Positions 23,803 to 34,020 of a stretch of DNA of 64,000 nt are shown piece by piece. The notes below the pieces were generated by a model that was not told the origin of the DNA, searched no databases, and saw only the letters and a list, made by a program, of their open reading frames with translations. How positions within the stretch are numbered: the first letter of the stretch is position 1; the number at the start of each line of letters is the position of its first letter. The translations under genes were made by a program, and so were the position numbers. Source of the stretch: Aureobasidium sp. EXF-3400 (taxonomy: Eukaryota > Ascomycota > Dothideomycetes > Dothideales > Saccotheciaceae); assembly GCA_024195585.1 (NCBI GenBank), contig SWBL01000174.1:40196-104195 (forward strand), written 5' to 3'.

Positions 23803-25788
23803 ATGCATCCTTCAGATCCAACCACAGCTCAATCATCTTCGCCTAAAGATTGTCTCTCTGCCTCTCGAAAAACATGCCTATCAGGTTCGAGTATGGAAGT
23901 CAAGCCCAAACGACAGCGTGTGGTCGGTACCAAGTATAGCAAGAATGCATGCCGAACGTGTCGGCAAGTGGGCCATTTATCGACGAAACGCAAGACCGTG
24001 GTCGCCAACACTTGTCGCAGCATCCGGAAAGTGAAATGTGACGAAACAAAACCTGATTGTCGGAATTGCGTCTCCACTGGACGCAGTTGCGATGGCCATA
24101 AACCGGAGAAAGAAACCAAGGGCAAGGGCAACAGGGCTGCGCCTAGACTGCTCCTTCCGGCTTCGACAGTATTGCTTCCAGTCGCAATTGCTCGACCACT
24201 TTCGACTTTGAGTTTCAGCACGTTGTCGGAAGATCGCGTCTCTTTCCAATTCTTCACACAGCATATCGTTCCCGGATTGAAATTGATATCGCCCAGCCAT
24301 GAATGGATTACTTTGTCTTTGCAGCTCTCTTGCACCGAACCGTGTATTTATCTCGCCATTGCAGCTTGCGCAAGCGTCGCCAGTGCTCGTCTGTCTAAAC
24401 GATATCATTGTTTCTTCACTCCGCCATCGCCGGTCAAAGAGAAGAGGAATTTGAGCCAGTATTGTAAAGCCACCGCTGCACTTCAGAAGTATATCAAGCT
24501 TGTCGCTAGTGGAAAGGGATCTCTGGAGCCGATCTTGCTTTGTTGTTTGTTGTTGGTGGCATATGAGACTTTTCAGGATGAATGCAGTCTTGCTGTGCAG
24601 CATTTGCAGTTTGGCAGAAGAGCTATCAAAGAAGGCGCTGCTGGGCATTGGCAATTCTCATCCAAGCAAGTGGCAAAAGATATCACAGCTGCTTTCGACT
24701 GGTATGCTGCGCAGAGCTGCGAGTTCCAAGGAGAACGGATGACACAAAAGGACGGACCACAGGACCTCATCATGCGATTTTTGGCAGACCCGTCGATGTT
24801 TGTCTCAATCGAGTCCGCAAAACAGGCACTTGACAGGCTCGCATCTGCCGCCTCAACCTGGAGATCTGACTTGCTTGCTTTGGCAGCTCAACATGTTGCG
24901 ATATTGAACCTCGGGGATCAGCGACCGGCGGTTCTTGATTGTATCGTACATTGTGCCAGCCGTTCTCTGCCTCTGTCACCAGGACAGGACCTACTCCAGC
25001 GACAAATCCAGCTTATACATGCGCATAGAGTATGGCTGCAGGTACTAGCAACAATGCAAAAAGACCATGGTCATACCAATCGCCGTGCTATCTCATATAT
25101 GCGGATCCAACTGTTCTACTCGCATTTCATCCTCGCGACTGCCAGGGATATGCATGCGAAACAGATAGACCGCTTCGATGACCAAGCTGCCGTCATCCTA
25201 GATCTCATAGAGGAGTATCTTTCGCCATGCCGAGCCGAACACGGACCAAAGCCATCTTCCGCCAGTGGAATGGGACACAATCCATATACGCCTTTCCCTC
25301 AGACGCAAGAATATTCCTTCTCGCTCGAGTATGTAGTCGTACCTACTCTATTCGCTATCTGTTTGAAGATTCGACATTCTGAAATCAGAAATCGAGCGCT
25401 ACACTTACTACGGTCTGCCAACAGACGTGAAGCAGGGCAATGGAGTAGAGAGCTGTGCCACTATGCCGATGCTATCATCCACTTGGATGGCTCAATGACT
25501 GTTGGTAGTGCACCCGACAGCGTGAATCCTCTCGAGATTGTCATCGAGGAAGCTGGGTATCTAGAGCTCAGCCTGATCTGTGGAAGATACAGGACTGGAG
25601 GAGATGGATTGTTGGAGATTGTGGAGTATAAGGGTGCCGGTCTGCCACCTTTACGTCTGCAGAAGATGAAGGCAAGTGTGTTTCCTTTCAGAGTCGGACT
25701 AACAGAGTATGTGGACGAAACCATTTCTTGTCATTTGTCTGGAAGGGTAGAGCAGCAGCACCGTAACGGCATACAGTGCTTGAGCTGA
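23803..25788 (+). CDS. Zn2Cys6 transcription factor with a GC-AG intron inside the zinc cluster
   Basis: Read through, the zinc cluster is interrupted after CRTCR. Removing 23964-24020 (57 bp, donor gcaagt, acceptor cgcag) restores a textbook cluster, NACRTCRIRKVKCDETKPDC followed by RNCVSTGRSC, with all six Cys. The product is 642 residues from the ATG at 23803; the ATG at 23893 (MEVKPKRQRVVGTKYSKN) is equally plausible and gives 612. After a basic linker (EKETKGKGNRAAPRLLLP) comes a long helical region typical of the fungal_trans_2 (PF11951) class, including ACASVASARLSKRY and CSLAVQHLQFGRRAIKEG. It should bind DNA in the nucleus. The intron length is a multiple of three and contains no stop, so an unspliced message would still give a full-length protein with a broken cluster. 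The gene ends 106 bp from the end of the convergent GMC oxidoreductase. Confidence 0.85.
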   Translation: MHPSDPTTAQSSSPKDCLSASRKTCLSGSSMEVKPKRQRVVGTKYSKNACRTCRQVGHLSTKRKTVVANTCRSIRKVKCDETKPDCRNCVSTGRSCDGHKPEKETKGKGNRAAPRLLLPASTVLLPVAIARPLSTLSFSTLSEDRVSFQFFTQHIVPGLKLISPSHEWITLSLQLSCTEPCIYLAIAACASVASARLSKRYHCFFTPPSPVKEKRNLSQYCKATAALQKYIKLVASGKGSLEPILLCCLLLVAYETFQDECSLAVQHLQFGRRAIKEGAAGHWQFSSKQVAKDITAAFDWYAAQSCEFQGERMTQKDGPQDLIMRFLADPSMFVSIESAKQALDRLASAASTWRSDLLALAAQHVAILNLGDQRPAVLDCIVHCASRSLPLSPGQDLLQRQIQLIHAHRVWLQVLATMQKDHGHTNRRAISYMRIQLFYSHFILATARDMHAKQIDRFDDQAAVILDLIEEYLSPCRAEHGPKPSSASGMGHNPYTPFPQTQEYSFSLEYVVVPTLFAICLKIRHSEIRNRALHLLRSANRREAGQWSRELCHYADAIIHLDGSMTVGSAPDSVNPLEIVIEEAGYLELSLICGRYRTGGDGLLEIVEYKGAGLPPLRLQKMKASVFPFRVGLTEYVDETISCHLSGRVEQQHRNGIQCLS

Positions 25789-25894
25789 GCAGCATCGTTG
25801 CTCGAGTGGTCAGGTATCTCAACTCTTGTATCTCCACCAATGCATCACAAAAGGATTGAACTTTCTTATTCCATTACTGCCTACGTGCACAAAG

Positions 25895-28066
25895 TTACAT
25901 CGAGGTGGCTCCTACTGTCGAGTCCACTTTCATCAAGAATCTCTCATCATCCGCCTTGACCAGATCTGCACCCTTCTCTCCAACAGCATAAGCTGTAGCC
26001 ATGATGTTGCCTGACACATGAGTCGGGAACACCGAGGCATCGATGACACGCAGATTGTCAACACCTCTGACCTTCAGTTTGTCGTCGACGACCTCGCCCA
26101 TGGTGCAAGTGCCAATCAAATGGTACTGCGTCGAGATGTGGTTTCGTACGTACTCAACTCTGTCTTCCTCATTCTCAATGCTTGTACTTTGAGGTGGTAG
26201 GATACGTTCGCCGAGTGACTGCTTGAGTACTGGTTGGTTGGCTATCTTGTCCATCCACTTGATGCCCTCAGCGAGGATCTTTGCATCGGCGCCGTTCTTG
26301 AGGTAGCCTGGGTCTATGCGCGGGTGTTGAGTCGGATCGGATGACGTGATGTGAACGCTTCCACGTGACAGCGGGTGTTCCAAGCAAACGAGAAGTGAAA
26401 TGCGGGTCTTGCCCTCAGGCGGAGGGTTGAAGAACTTGATCTGGCTGTCTCCTTGGCTCACGTCCAGCTGAGCGCCGATACCTTTCGCAAGTGTCAGTAA
26501 AAATAGCAAAAATGGGAAGGTACAACGAACAGAAAGTCTGAATGTTTGCAAACTTAGGGTCACTCAGCTGCGAAATGATAGTCTCCTCCTGACGCGTCTC
26601 GAAGTCTGTCTTTGCAAGCGAGTTCTTGCGAATCTCGGCAATGGTGTCGTTTAGAACCTCCTCGCTGACCAGCGAGGCGTATGATACGAAGCCCATTAGC
26701 ATGCCAGGGCTACCGTAAGGCCCTTCACCAGTCTCTTGGTATACCTTTTCCATAGCCTTTTGGTATTCCGAGTCATGGAGAGAGTCCAAAGATGTCAGGC
26801 CGTCTCTCAGGTCGTAGAGCATACCACCCAGGACATGGTCTTGGAAGTTACAGCCGATACGTTTGTTCTCGATGAGGCATTCTACACCAGCTGCCTTCAA
26901 CACATCGGGATCGCCAATGCCTGAAAGTTCAAGAAGCTGTGGGCTGTTGATGGTTCCTCCCGAGAGAATTACTTCTCTGGATGCATTGATGGAGTGCTTC
27001 TGACCGCCGTGCAAGAACTCAACACCTGTTGCAGTGGTACCGTCAAGCAAGATTCTGGTTGCTAAAGCCTCGGTCAAGACTTTGAGGTTGGGTCGGGAGA
27101 TATTTGGTCGCAGGTATCCCGTGGCGGCATAACTTCTTCTTCCTTTGTCGTTGGTTCGGTCCACGGCTGCTAGAGAGCTGTAGAAACCGAAATGGTCTGC
27201 GATGAACATTGAATTTAGTATGTGCAAGAATCATGTCTGGAGTTTTACAACTTACCGCCTGACCATGCATCAACGAGCGAACCTTCCTGTCCACCAACCT
27301 CGTACGCGGCTTTGCAGAAATCTTCTTCGAAGGGCTGATTGTGGTCAGCAAAGGCTCCAACCACAAGACATCACACGAGGAAGCCTCACCTCCCAATAAT
27401 CGTTGAAAGATGTATGAATGGGACCACTACTGCCATGGTATTGATCCTTAGCAGCAATAGGCATAAACTGCTTGTTTGGGTGTTCTTTCTTAGGCGGATC
27501 ATAGGTCTGGTGTTTCTTGAAGTATGGAGCAAGTCCTACAGTATGGTCAGCGATATCGAGTACAGCTTTGCCAGTTTATGCTCACCTTCCCAGCCCCAAC
27601 CTTTATTGCCCAATGATTCCCTGAAGGTTTCGATGAGTTTCGATGTCCAAACCGAACGATCTCAAAACAGAACTCACCAAGCAGCATAATCTTCCTTGGA
27701 CCCTCTCACATACATGAGATAATTAATCGCACTCGAACCTCCCAAGACCTTTCCTCTAGGTTGTGACATAGTCTTACCTCCAGCACCAGGCTGAGGCACA
27801 CTCTCATAGCACCAGTCATACTTCTCACGTCCAATCAGCGTTGGGTACAGACTTGGCGTGTAGACTTGAGGATCATCCATTCGATTTGCACCTGCTTCTA
27901 GGACGCCGACGGTCACATCGGGGTTCTCTGTTAGGCGGGCGGCAACGCAGAGGCCTGCTGTTCCGCCGCCGATGACGATATAGTCGAAGTCTTGCTTGAG
28001 GAAGTCTGAGACGGAGCAGAGAGCTGAGGCACTGTGGCCGTTGGAACCATTGGTTGCACCAGGCAT
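25895..28066 (-). CDS. Intracellular GMC oxidoreductase, six exons
   Basis: Exons, in reading order: 28066-27678, 27620-27586 (only 35 bp), 27535-27390, 27334-27256, 27196-26531 and 26481-25895; 633 residues, every junction in phase. The N-terminus has no signal peptide; the FAD motif is YIVIGGGTAGLCVAARL (from about residue 29), with the acidic ribose binder in VGVLEAGAN. The GMC signatures are GKVLGGSSAINYLMYVRG and SGGTINSPQLLELSGIG. The C-terminus has the catalytic His in YHLIGTCTMG and the partner Asn in THVSGNIMATAYAVGEK. It resembles choline-dehydrogenase-like enzymes often found in secondary-metabolite or catabolic clusters. Its tail-to-tail neighbour is a Zn2Cys6 regulator, so co-regulation is possible but unproven. 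The substrate is unknown. Confidence 0.9.
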
Positions 28067-28666
28067 GTTATCAGGTAAGAATGTTATAAATATCTCAAAA
28101 GCGTGGAGTGTTTAGTCTCAGTCACCACAAGGAAATAGAACTCTTTTATACTGGCACCGACAGTCCGGTCCAAGGGAGTCGCATTGCATTCTGGTTGTCT
28201 GTATCCGAGTTCCCCTCATTGAGAGCGCGGGAGTTGCTCCTCTGTACATGATACTTGTTTAAACCCCGCATACAGATCTGCACGATTTCCCCACGCCTAC
28301 TCATGCACTGCCGATTACTTGAACGGGCTCAGCAGGTGGATGACCACACATCGCACATACTGCCGAGGAAAGAAGTGTATAGGATCAGAACAGGCTTTTT
28401 GGATTAGCTATAGACCACCGCCGTGTTTCTTACCTCGCACCTAATCTATGCTTCAGGAACAGGAAAAGGTTGCACGCTACTCAGCGTAGGAACAATAGCA
28501 TTCATCCATCCAGTTTTCGCATCAGATACTAAATCTAAGTAGACTAAATAGTACTAATCTATAGTATAAGCTCGAGATTCTACTAATCTCATATGATATC
28601 CACTGGCTAAGGCTAGCATGTTGTTTAAGGTTTATATAATTAATTTACAGCGTGAATTACATCATT
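28067..28666. other. AT-rich intergenic stretch
   Basis: About 600 bp upstream of the GMC gene. From about 28515 to 28660 it becomes markedly TA-rich (for example taaatagtactaatctata), with no gene or clear repeat. Confidence 0.45.
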
Positions 28667-28738
28667 GGGCGTCTGGCGCAGTGGTAGCGCGTCTGCTTTG
28701 CATGCTGAAGGTCTAGGGTTCGATCCCCTAGTCGTCCA
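28667..28738 (+). tRNA. tRNA-Ala (anticodon UGC)
   Basis: A 72-nt cloverleaf: acceptor gggcgtc pairing with gtcgtcc, D-arm gcgc/gcgc, anticodon arm tctgc-tttgcat-gctga with anticodon TGC, and T-arm taggg-ttcgatc-cccta. Position 3-70 is the G-U wobble pair that marks alanine tRNAs, and the U6-U67 mismatch is also usual for fungal tRNA-Ala. One U-U mismatch is present in the anticodon stem. A- and B-boxes are internal, and a T-run (gctttt) follows within 8 bp as the polymerase III stop. No intron. Confidence 0.93.
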
Positions 28739-30549
28739 CAGCTTTTGTCTTTTGATGGAGGCATTGAGCTTTCGTTTTGCTCAAGGAGAGTAGGATACAT
28801 TTGTGCATTGGCATAGCTCAATTTTTGCCCTTAGTCGTTATTGAGATGCAGCTTCCTGCTGATCAATACGTGGATGCCTAGACTATATCACCGTTTCCTA
28901 CTATCTTCCAATGTCACAACCAGTCATCCAGCAATGTCTTCCAACATGGCTTCCAAACACCCTTGGTACTGCCATCTACTTCAGGTTTCTCGTCACGCAA
29001 TGATTCAGAAGTCAGAGCCACCTACACAGAACGAAGCGCCTCAGGCTCCGTACCGCTATGACAGACTGTAATATCGCATCTCTCGTGGTCACTGGAGTAG
29101 TATACGGAAACTCTGCACGAACAGTCCGAGAAGTAGAGTCGTGAAGGAGGACGATGGGTAACAAAGCCTTTTTATCCTCTAAAATGAGGTATAGCCACCT
29201 TAAAACGCCCTGGGCTTGGTGATGGTACAACATACTGTAAGAGGCGCATCTCTCGCGGTGATCAGAATGGTATACGGACACACTGCATGAGTAGTTCAAG
29301 GTTTTAAGACGATGGCAAGAGCGATGTATAACGATATTTGTGGAGCGGTATCCGGTCTACGACGTTACAATTTGCTATCCCGGTACTTTTATTGAAGTGA
29401 TTTCGAAAGCACGGCCAGTGGCAGTGGTAGTGGCAGTGGTGGCCATGTTGGAAGAGACAAGTTTGTGTGCAAGACAAACAGATTGTAATCAAAGAACGAG
29501 TCTAGCATGGCTATCGCTATATTAGGAGAGAAGGGGACTGTCTGAAATCTCATCATTCTGGATGCTTTTGTGGCAGCGTATCTAGATGTTTGTTCGGTAG
29601 GAATTTGGTGTGCTTGAATAGTGCTTTAGCAGATACAAGTTTGCTCAAGATTTTCCTCTTTCTATGAAAAGTGTCCTTTGTCTCGTCCAGGAAATTGTTG
29701 GGGCTTGCCCGTAGGTCAAAGGAAGAAGGGGCGATTGATCAATCAAGACAGATGAAGTTGTCCTTATTTCCTTCTTGCTTATCAAGCCTTACTTATTTTC
29801 GTGCAGCATCGATATTATATATGTCAGAACCATGATGAGTGCAAGTAGCTCAGCTATTTTCAAGAAGGTCTCACAAGGCATTTCATCTGTACTGGAGAAA
29901 CACTACCACATTGCCAGTGAGTACATCGCTTTGACCAACATGAGGGAGAGCTCCTGCCTCCAGACTGGCTGCCCAGAATTAGGTCATACGAACTTGGCCT
30001 CACCTCAGGGTGAGAAGGTTATCGAAACGCATGGCACAACTTTACAGCTCTCTTGTGGTATAGTAAGGGTGGAATTAAGATTCCCATGAACCTATGTCAC
30101 GAGCGAGGACCTATCAATCAACACATAGCTGTGTCCGGCCGGACTTAGAGGAAGCCATTTACTCTCGTAGGCAAGAAAGCCTTTGCACCTCTTGCGGTAT
30201 ACATATGAGGAAAGCTTTAAATTATCCCTGGAACCAGTTGTACAGCCAAGCTCTTCAGATGGTGGCCCCCAACTTTCTGATATCCCCCTTGGTTCATCTG
30301 CTCATATATACTCTCACCAGTCTCCGAACTAAGGTTCGATCCTGAAGAGATGCAGGATACACGTCTTCGTCAGATGGGACTTCTGGAGTGTGAATGACCG
30401 ATCTGTCGACGGAAGAGGTCCCTGTCGTGGTTTAGCTCCGTTCGTGGTCTGCGAGTCTGCGCTGTTTGGTTCGTCGGAGAGTCCACGCTCTGTCGTTTTT
30501 TGGTGATTCTGGAACGGTGATTTTTAAACTGATCGATATTGTTATTATC
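28739..30549. other. Gene-poor stretch with diverged repeat
   Basis: About 1.8 kb. It holds a diverged tandem repeat (29066-29330, listed separately), a short GTGGCA-type simple repeat around 29416-29440 and a lone B-box-like ggttcgatcc near 30333 with no matching tRNA 5' half. No open frame is convincing. Confidence 0.45.
29066..29330. repeat. Diverged tandem repeat, two units of about 95 bp
   Basis: Unit 1 (about 29066-29160) and unit 2 (about 29235-29330) share ctgtaa, cgcatctctcg, ggt, tatacgga and ctctgca/cactgca in the same order and spacing, with roughly three quarters of bases alike by eye over the first 65 bp. They are separated by about 75 bp. Confidence 0.5.
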
Positions 30550-30557
30550 TATATAAG
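30550..30557 (+). promoter_or_regulatory. TATA box ahead of the first Cys/His-motif gene
   Basis: The sequence tatataag lies 169 bp before the ATG at 30719 and is followed by a CT-rich tract (cccctttctttctac). It suggests that the locus has, or recently had, a working promoter. Confidence 0.45.
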
Positions 30558-30718
30558 CGCGTCCTTCTATCTTGATCAACCCCTTTCTTTCTACGCGACC
30601 AACCTCGGTGTATGCAACTATACAGTGCATATCACTCTCCATCGACTCAAACAACAATCAAGTTTTGTTCGTGCTGTTTTTATATCACCTGTTCCTACTT
30701 ACTTACTGTTATAGCACC

Positions 30719-31368
30719 ATGACAACCCCTGTTACTTCCATCTGCGCCCTTTGCGCCATCAACGAACTTCTGGATGTCCCCAGGCGCATTTGCTGCAACG
30801 CAAAGACTGAGCAGGGCCACAACGTCTCATGCTCCACTTGCTTCCTTGATGGAAACCAGCACCTCTGCTTCCTGATACGAGCCTCTGTCCCGATCCTTGT
30901 CTACCCTAGACGCTATTGACGTTTATCAGCTTGCTCCCCTCGGTTTTGACGTATTTCAACCGCCTCATGACTCTCAAGCACAATGGCGAAGCCGAGTTCT
31001 CTGAGCGCCTTGAGGAAGTCCAGGTCATCATCTTCTACCACCTCGCCATCCTGAAGACCACTTCTCCTCCCATCGAGACTTGGGCTCTCGACATCCCCGC
31101 TGAGACGTTCGCTGGTGCTCCCATGATCGTGAAGTTTGGCACTTACGAGATCTCTGACAACCTCGACTCTGAGCAGGATGGTTCTTCTCACACCAACGCT
31201 ACCTTCTCTGATGCCGATCCTACCATCGAGTGTGCTACCACCGAAGTTGGCTCTCCTGCACAGTCCGACATCGACGAGCCTGAGTACTTCGTCCTTGACC
31301 ACTTCAACAATGACAAGTCCGAGTCTGAAGACGAGGATTGGGTCTCTGTCTCATCGAAGAACTTCTGA
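30719..31368 (+). pseudogene. Small Cys/His-motif protein gene, reading frame broken
   Basis: The ATG at 30719 opens a frame with C9-x2-C12, C25-C26, H34-x3-C38-x2-C41 and a late Cys at 50; it stops at 30919 after 66 residues. Coding character then continues in other frames: first plus-one (LSTLDAIDVYQLAPLGFDVF, about 30892-30990), then the next frame from about 30967 to 31368, which ends in a strongly acidic tail (SESEDEDWVSVSSKNF). I found no splice pair that joins these pieces in phase. The Cys/His layout and the acidic tail match the neighbour at 32483-33253, so this is probably a paralog broken by one or two frameshifts; a sequencing error or an unusual intron is possible. The function of the family is unknown. 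Confidence 0.45.
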
Positions 31369-32482
31369 GTGCTCTCACCACCAAAGCTTCGGCGGGCGTA
31401 ACATGGCAGCAATGGAGACTTACATCCAAGAGTACGAAGTCATCAACAGTGACGACGTATGTCCACGGGTCGACCGCCTTGCTGGCCAGTTTCAGGGCAA
31501 CAAATGCGGAATATCGTCAATCAGATCTCTGATTTGAAAATACCAAGGTAAATCACTCTTTGTTCGTCTTCAACTTTCCATGCAGCTGATCACTTCTGCA
31601 AGAGGCAGTCAATCGGCTCTACATAACGCAGGGGTTACAGAGATTGACAAGAGAAGGGTGCTTCATGAGCTGGGTCTCTCAGCCTACGCATGAGAGGTCT
31701 TCCATTGTTGTAGAACTACACAAACCTTTCTGAGCTCTTGCTTTCTCAATCGAGATGAACGTTAATCTTCAAACTTCCTTTTACTATTCTGTATTTCCTT
31801 CTGTGTAGCCTTTCTATGATCCTGAGCTTGACCTTTTGGAAGCATTCTCTCCGTCTCGTATGTATACAAATCCTAAACGAGCGATAGCTATTGCTGCTAT
31901 ATCCTCGAGATGAACATACTTATATGGAAAGTATCAAGTTCTGACACGATGCTCTATCTCGGACGTTGATCGGCTTCAATGCAAAAGCTGCTGGAAGTTT
32001 GAGCAAGATCGGGCAGATCTTGTTCTTCTTGCCTAAAAGTGGAGAGCATATAAGTTATATATCGTCAAGCGATGTGAGAATGCTACAAAAGCAGGAAGAA
32101 CCAAATCTTGAATGGTACGAATATATGATGTTCGTGATGTGGTTTTGGCGATGGTATAACTTTCAGGGGCTTGGAGAATTCATCAGCCACCTACAAGCAC
32201 TGTCGATGTACAACCAGATATCTTGCATTATAGTGTGTGTAAGCATCAATATGATGCTCAAGTTGGAGAAGGGGCTTTCGTCTCGTTTGCCGAGACTTTC
32301 GTTTTCTTTCGTGTTCCGTGTCTTGTTGTTGTTTTGCCGAGTTACTACACGTCTGATCTCTTCCTCCAAGCCTCGAACAACTTCTCCCTAACACGAGTCA
32401 CACATATCACATACGCACCACAAACATCACCATCGTTGTCATCATCGTCATCGTCATCAACGCTCCCCCTCTGATCTTCAAG
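31369..32482. other. Spacer between the two Cys/His-motif genes
   Basis: About 1.1 kb, AT-richer than the flanks. A short frame (MAAMETYIQEYEVINSDD, about 31403-31537) lies just after the first gene, without support. A CAT/TCG simple repeat occupies about 32408-32460 in the leader of the next gene. Confidence 0.45.
32408..32460 (+). repeat. Trinucleotide-type simple repeat in 5' leader
   Basis: A run of cat/tca/tcg units (for example catcgtcatcgtcatc) directly ahead of the second Cys/His-motif gene, ending about 25 bp before its ATG. Confidence 0.6.
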
Positions 32483-33253
32483 ATGCCGTACACCTCAATC
32501 ATCCCATACAACAGCCCCTTACTTGCCGCCAACAACCCCATCACCATCTCCATGTGCATCCACTGCGATGAGCCTCTGCTGGACTCAAGACAGATCGTGA
32601 TCAAGTGCGGTGATTCTTGCGGCTACCACAAGTCTCAGTGCGTCACCTGCCTCCTGATGGAGATTGATGACTGTTGCATCGAGGTAAACACAACACACGC
32701 ATTCAGGCAGTAACAAAACTGACCACTTTACCAGATCTCTTTCGAGGTTGCTGGCGCCGTCAGTAGTCTGCTCGAATCCAAGATCTCAAACGATTCTATC
32801 CCGGCTATGAAGATCATCGACTTCTCGATTCGCAACTATCTCGAAACGGCTTTGGATTCTCGCGTCTGGCTGGACAAGTACACAGGCCACGCCAACCAGG
32901 TCGCTGACGCTGTTGCTGGAAACTACACATGCGAGCATCTCAACACCACTGTCGACGAACACCACTCTCCTGATCTCACTCTCGACTCCGATGCCCATGG
33001 AAGTGCCCCTGAGGTTCACTCCAAAACCCATGTCCTCTCTTCTGGTGACCGCTGCTGTACCCACTTTGACTCTGAAGGTCCGGTCCTGAACGATGACCTT
33101 CTCGACCTCTATCTCCACGACCCCGAAGTTCCTACTACAAACTCCTACACCTGGGAAGACCTCACTGTCGACCAACTTCCTGATTACGTTGACGAGGATG
33201 AACTCTCCACCCCTGACTCCGAGATCGAGATCATCTGTAACGACCTTGGTTGA
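32483..33253 (+). CDS. Small Cys/His-motif protein, 239 aa, unknown family
   Basis: Two exons, 32483-32683 and 32735-33253 (intron gtaaac...taccag). The first exon is a compact putative metal-binding unit: C25-x2-C28, C42, C46, H49-x3-C53-x2-C56 and C64-C65. The second exon gives an amphipathic helical part (AGAVSSLLESKISNDS, then MKIIDFSIRNYLETALDSRVW) and a long acidic, Ser/Thr/Asp-rich tail (residues about 120-239, ending DSEIEIICNDLG). The H-x3-C-x2-C spacing and the distance from the first CxxC are nearly the same as in the broken copy at 30719. No signal peptide or membrane helix. I do not recognise the family; a RING-like or zinc-ribbon-like adaptor is possible but inferred only from spacing. 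Confidence 0.6.
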
Positions 33254-34020
33254 GGGCTGTCCAAGACCTGAGACGAAACAACCCACCATTCACAGCAACG
33301 CGCACCTCATCATCACTATCGCTCATCGAACCTCCTTGCCGAGATGCAAAAGCAAGTGCGAACGAACATCAATCGGCACGAGCGAGTCCAACAAGTCCAA
33401 CTCTCGGGTTCCTTTTCCAAGTATGATTACTCAGAAGAGTAAGCTAATTTCGTGTCTTCAACATCCTTCAACTTGCTAATTCTTGTCCAGAAGCATCGAT
33501 TACTACTCTCTTGATTCATCAACCGAAAACACAACTGAAGCACATGCCCGCGAGTACTTTCTTGTTACATTCTGTATGTCTGGAATGATCTGGCCCTGCT
33601 CATTTTCTTCGCCTATGAGTTTGCGAGATCCGGTCAGGATGTTCATCACTTAACACATCAAAAGCCTTTGGTCAGAGAAGGATAAATTGCAGGTGCGAAG
33701 ACATAAAAGATCTCGCCGGAAACCACAGAATGCATATTCTTCTCTATCCCATATCATGCTTTATTCTTCTTGTGCCAGTGATGACTTTATGTTGCCTTTC
33801 TTTGTTACCGTTTCCCGAACTCATGAGTTCAATTGACTTCCAATGTACATCAACATCACTCTCCATTGCATAAAGGAGGATAGCGCCGAAAAGCAATATG
33901 CCTCCGGCACACCATATGACGACTCTACGAATACTAACCATGCATCATCAATCCCCACGCTATCCCTTCTGACCCTCGGTCTTGCTGCCACTTTGAGAGC
34001 TGCCGTTCTATAAATGCTTC
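33254..34020. other. Intergenic stretch, nothing recognised
   Basis: About 770 bp downstream of the Cys/His-motif gene. The opening part continues Pro/Ser-coding-like bias in a shadow frame past the stop but has no start or domain. Confidence 0.4.

Noticed and set aside
86..28066. A secondary-metabolite gene cluster spanning the oxidoreductases and regulators
   Set aside because: No PKS, NRPS, terpene cyclase, prenyltransferase or cluster transporter lies in the region, and wall and signalling genes separate the oxidoreductases.
28515..28660. TA-rich stretch as a RIP-mutated transposon
   Set aside because: No coding relic, terminal repeats or second copy are visible; base composition alone is not enough.
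30290..30345. B-box-like ggttcgatcc as a second tRNA
   Set aside because: No A-box or cloverleaf 5' half at the right distance upstream.
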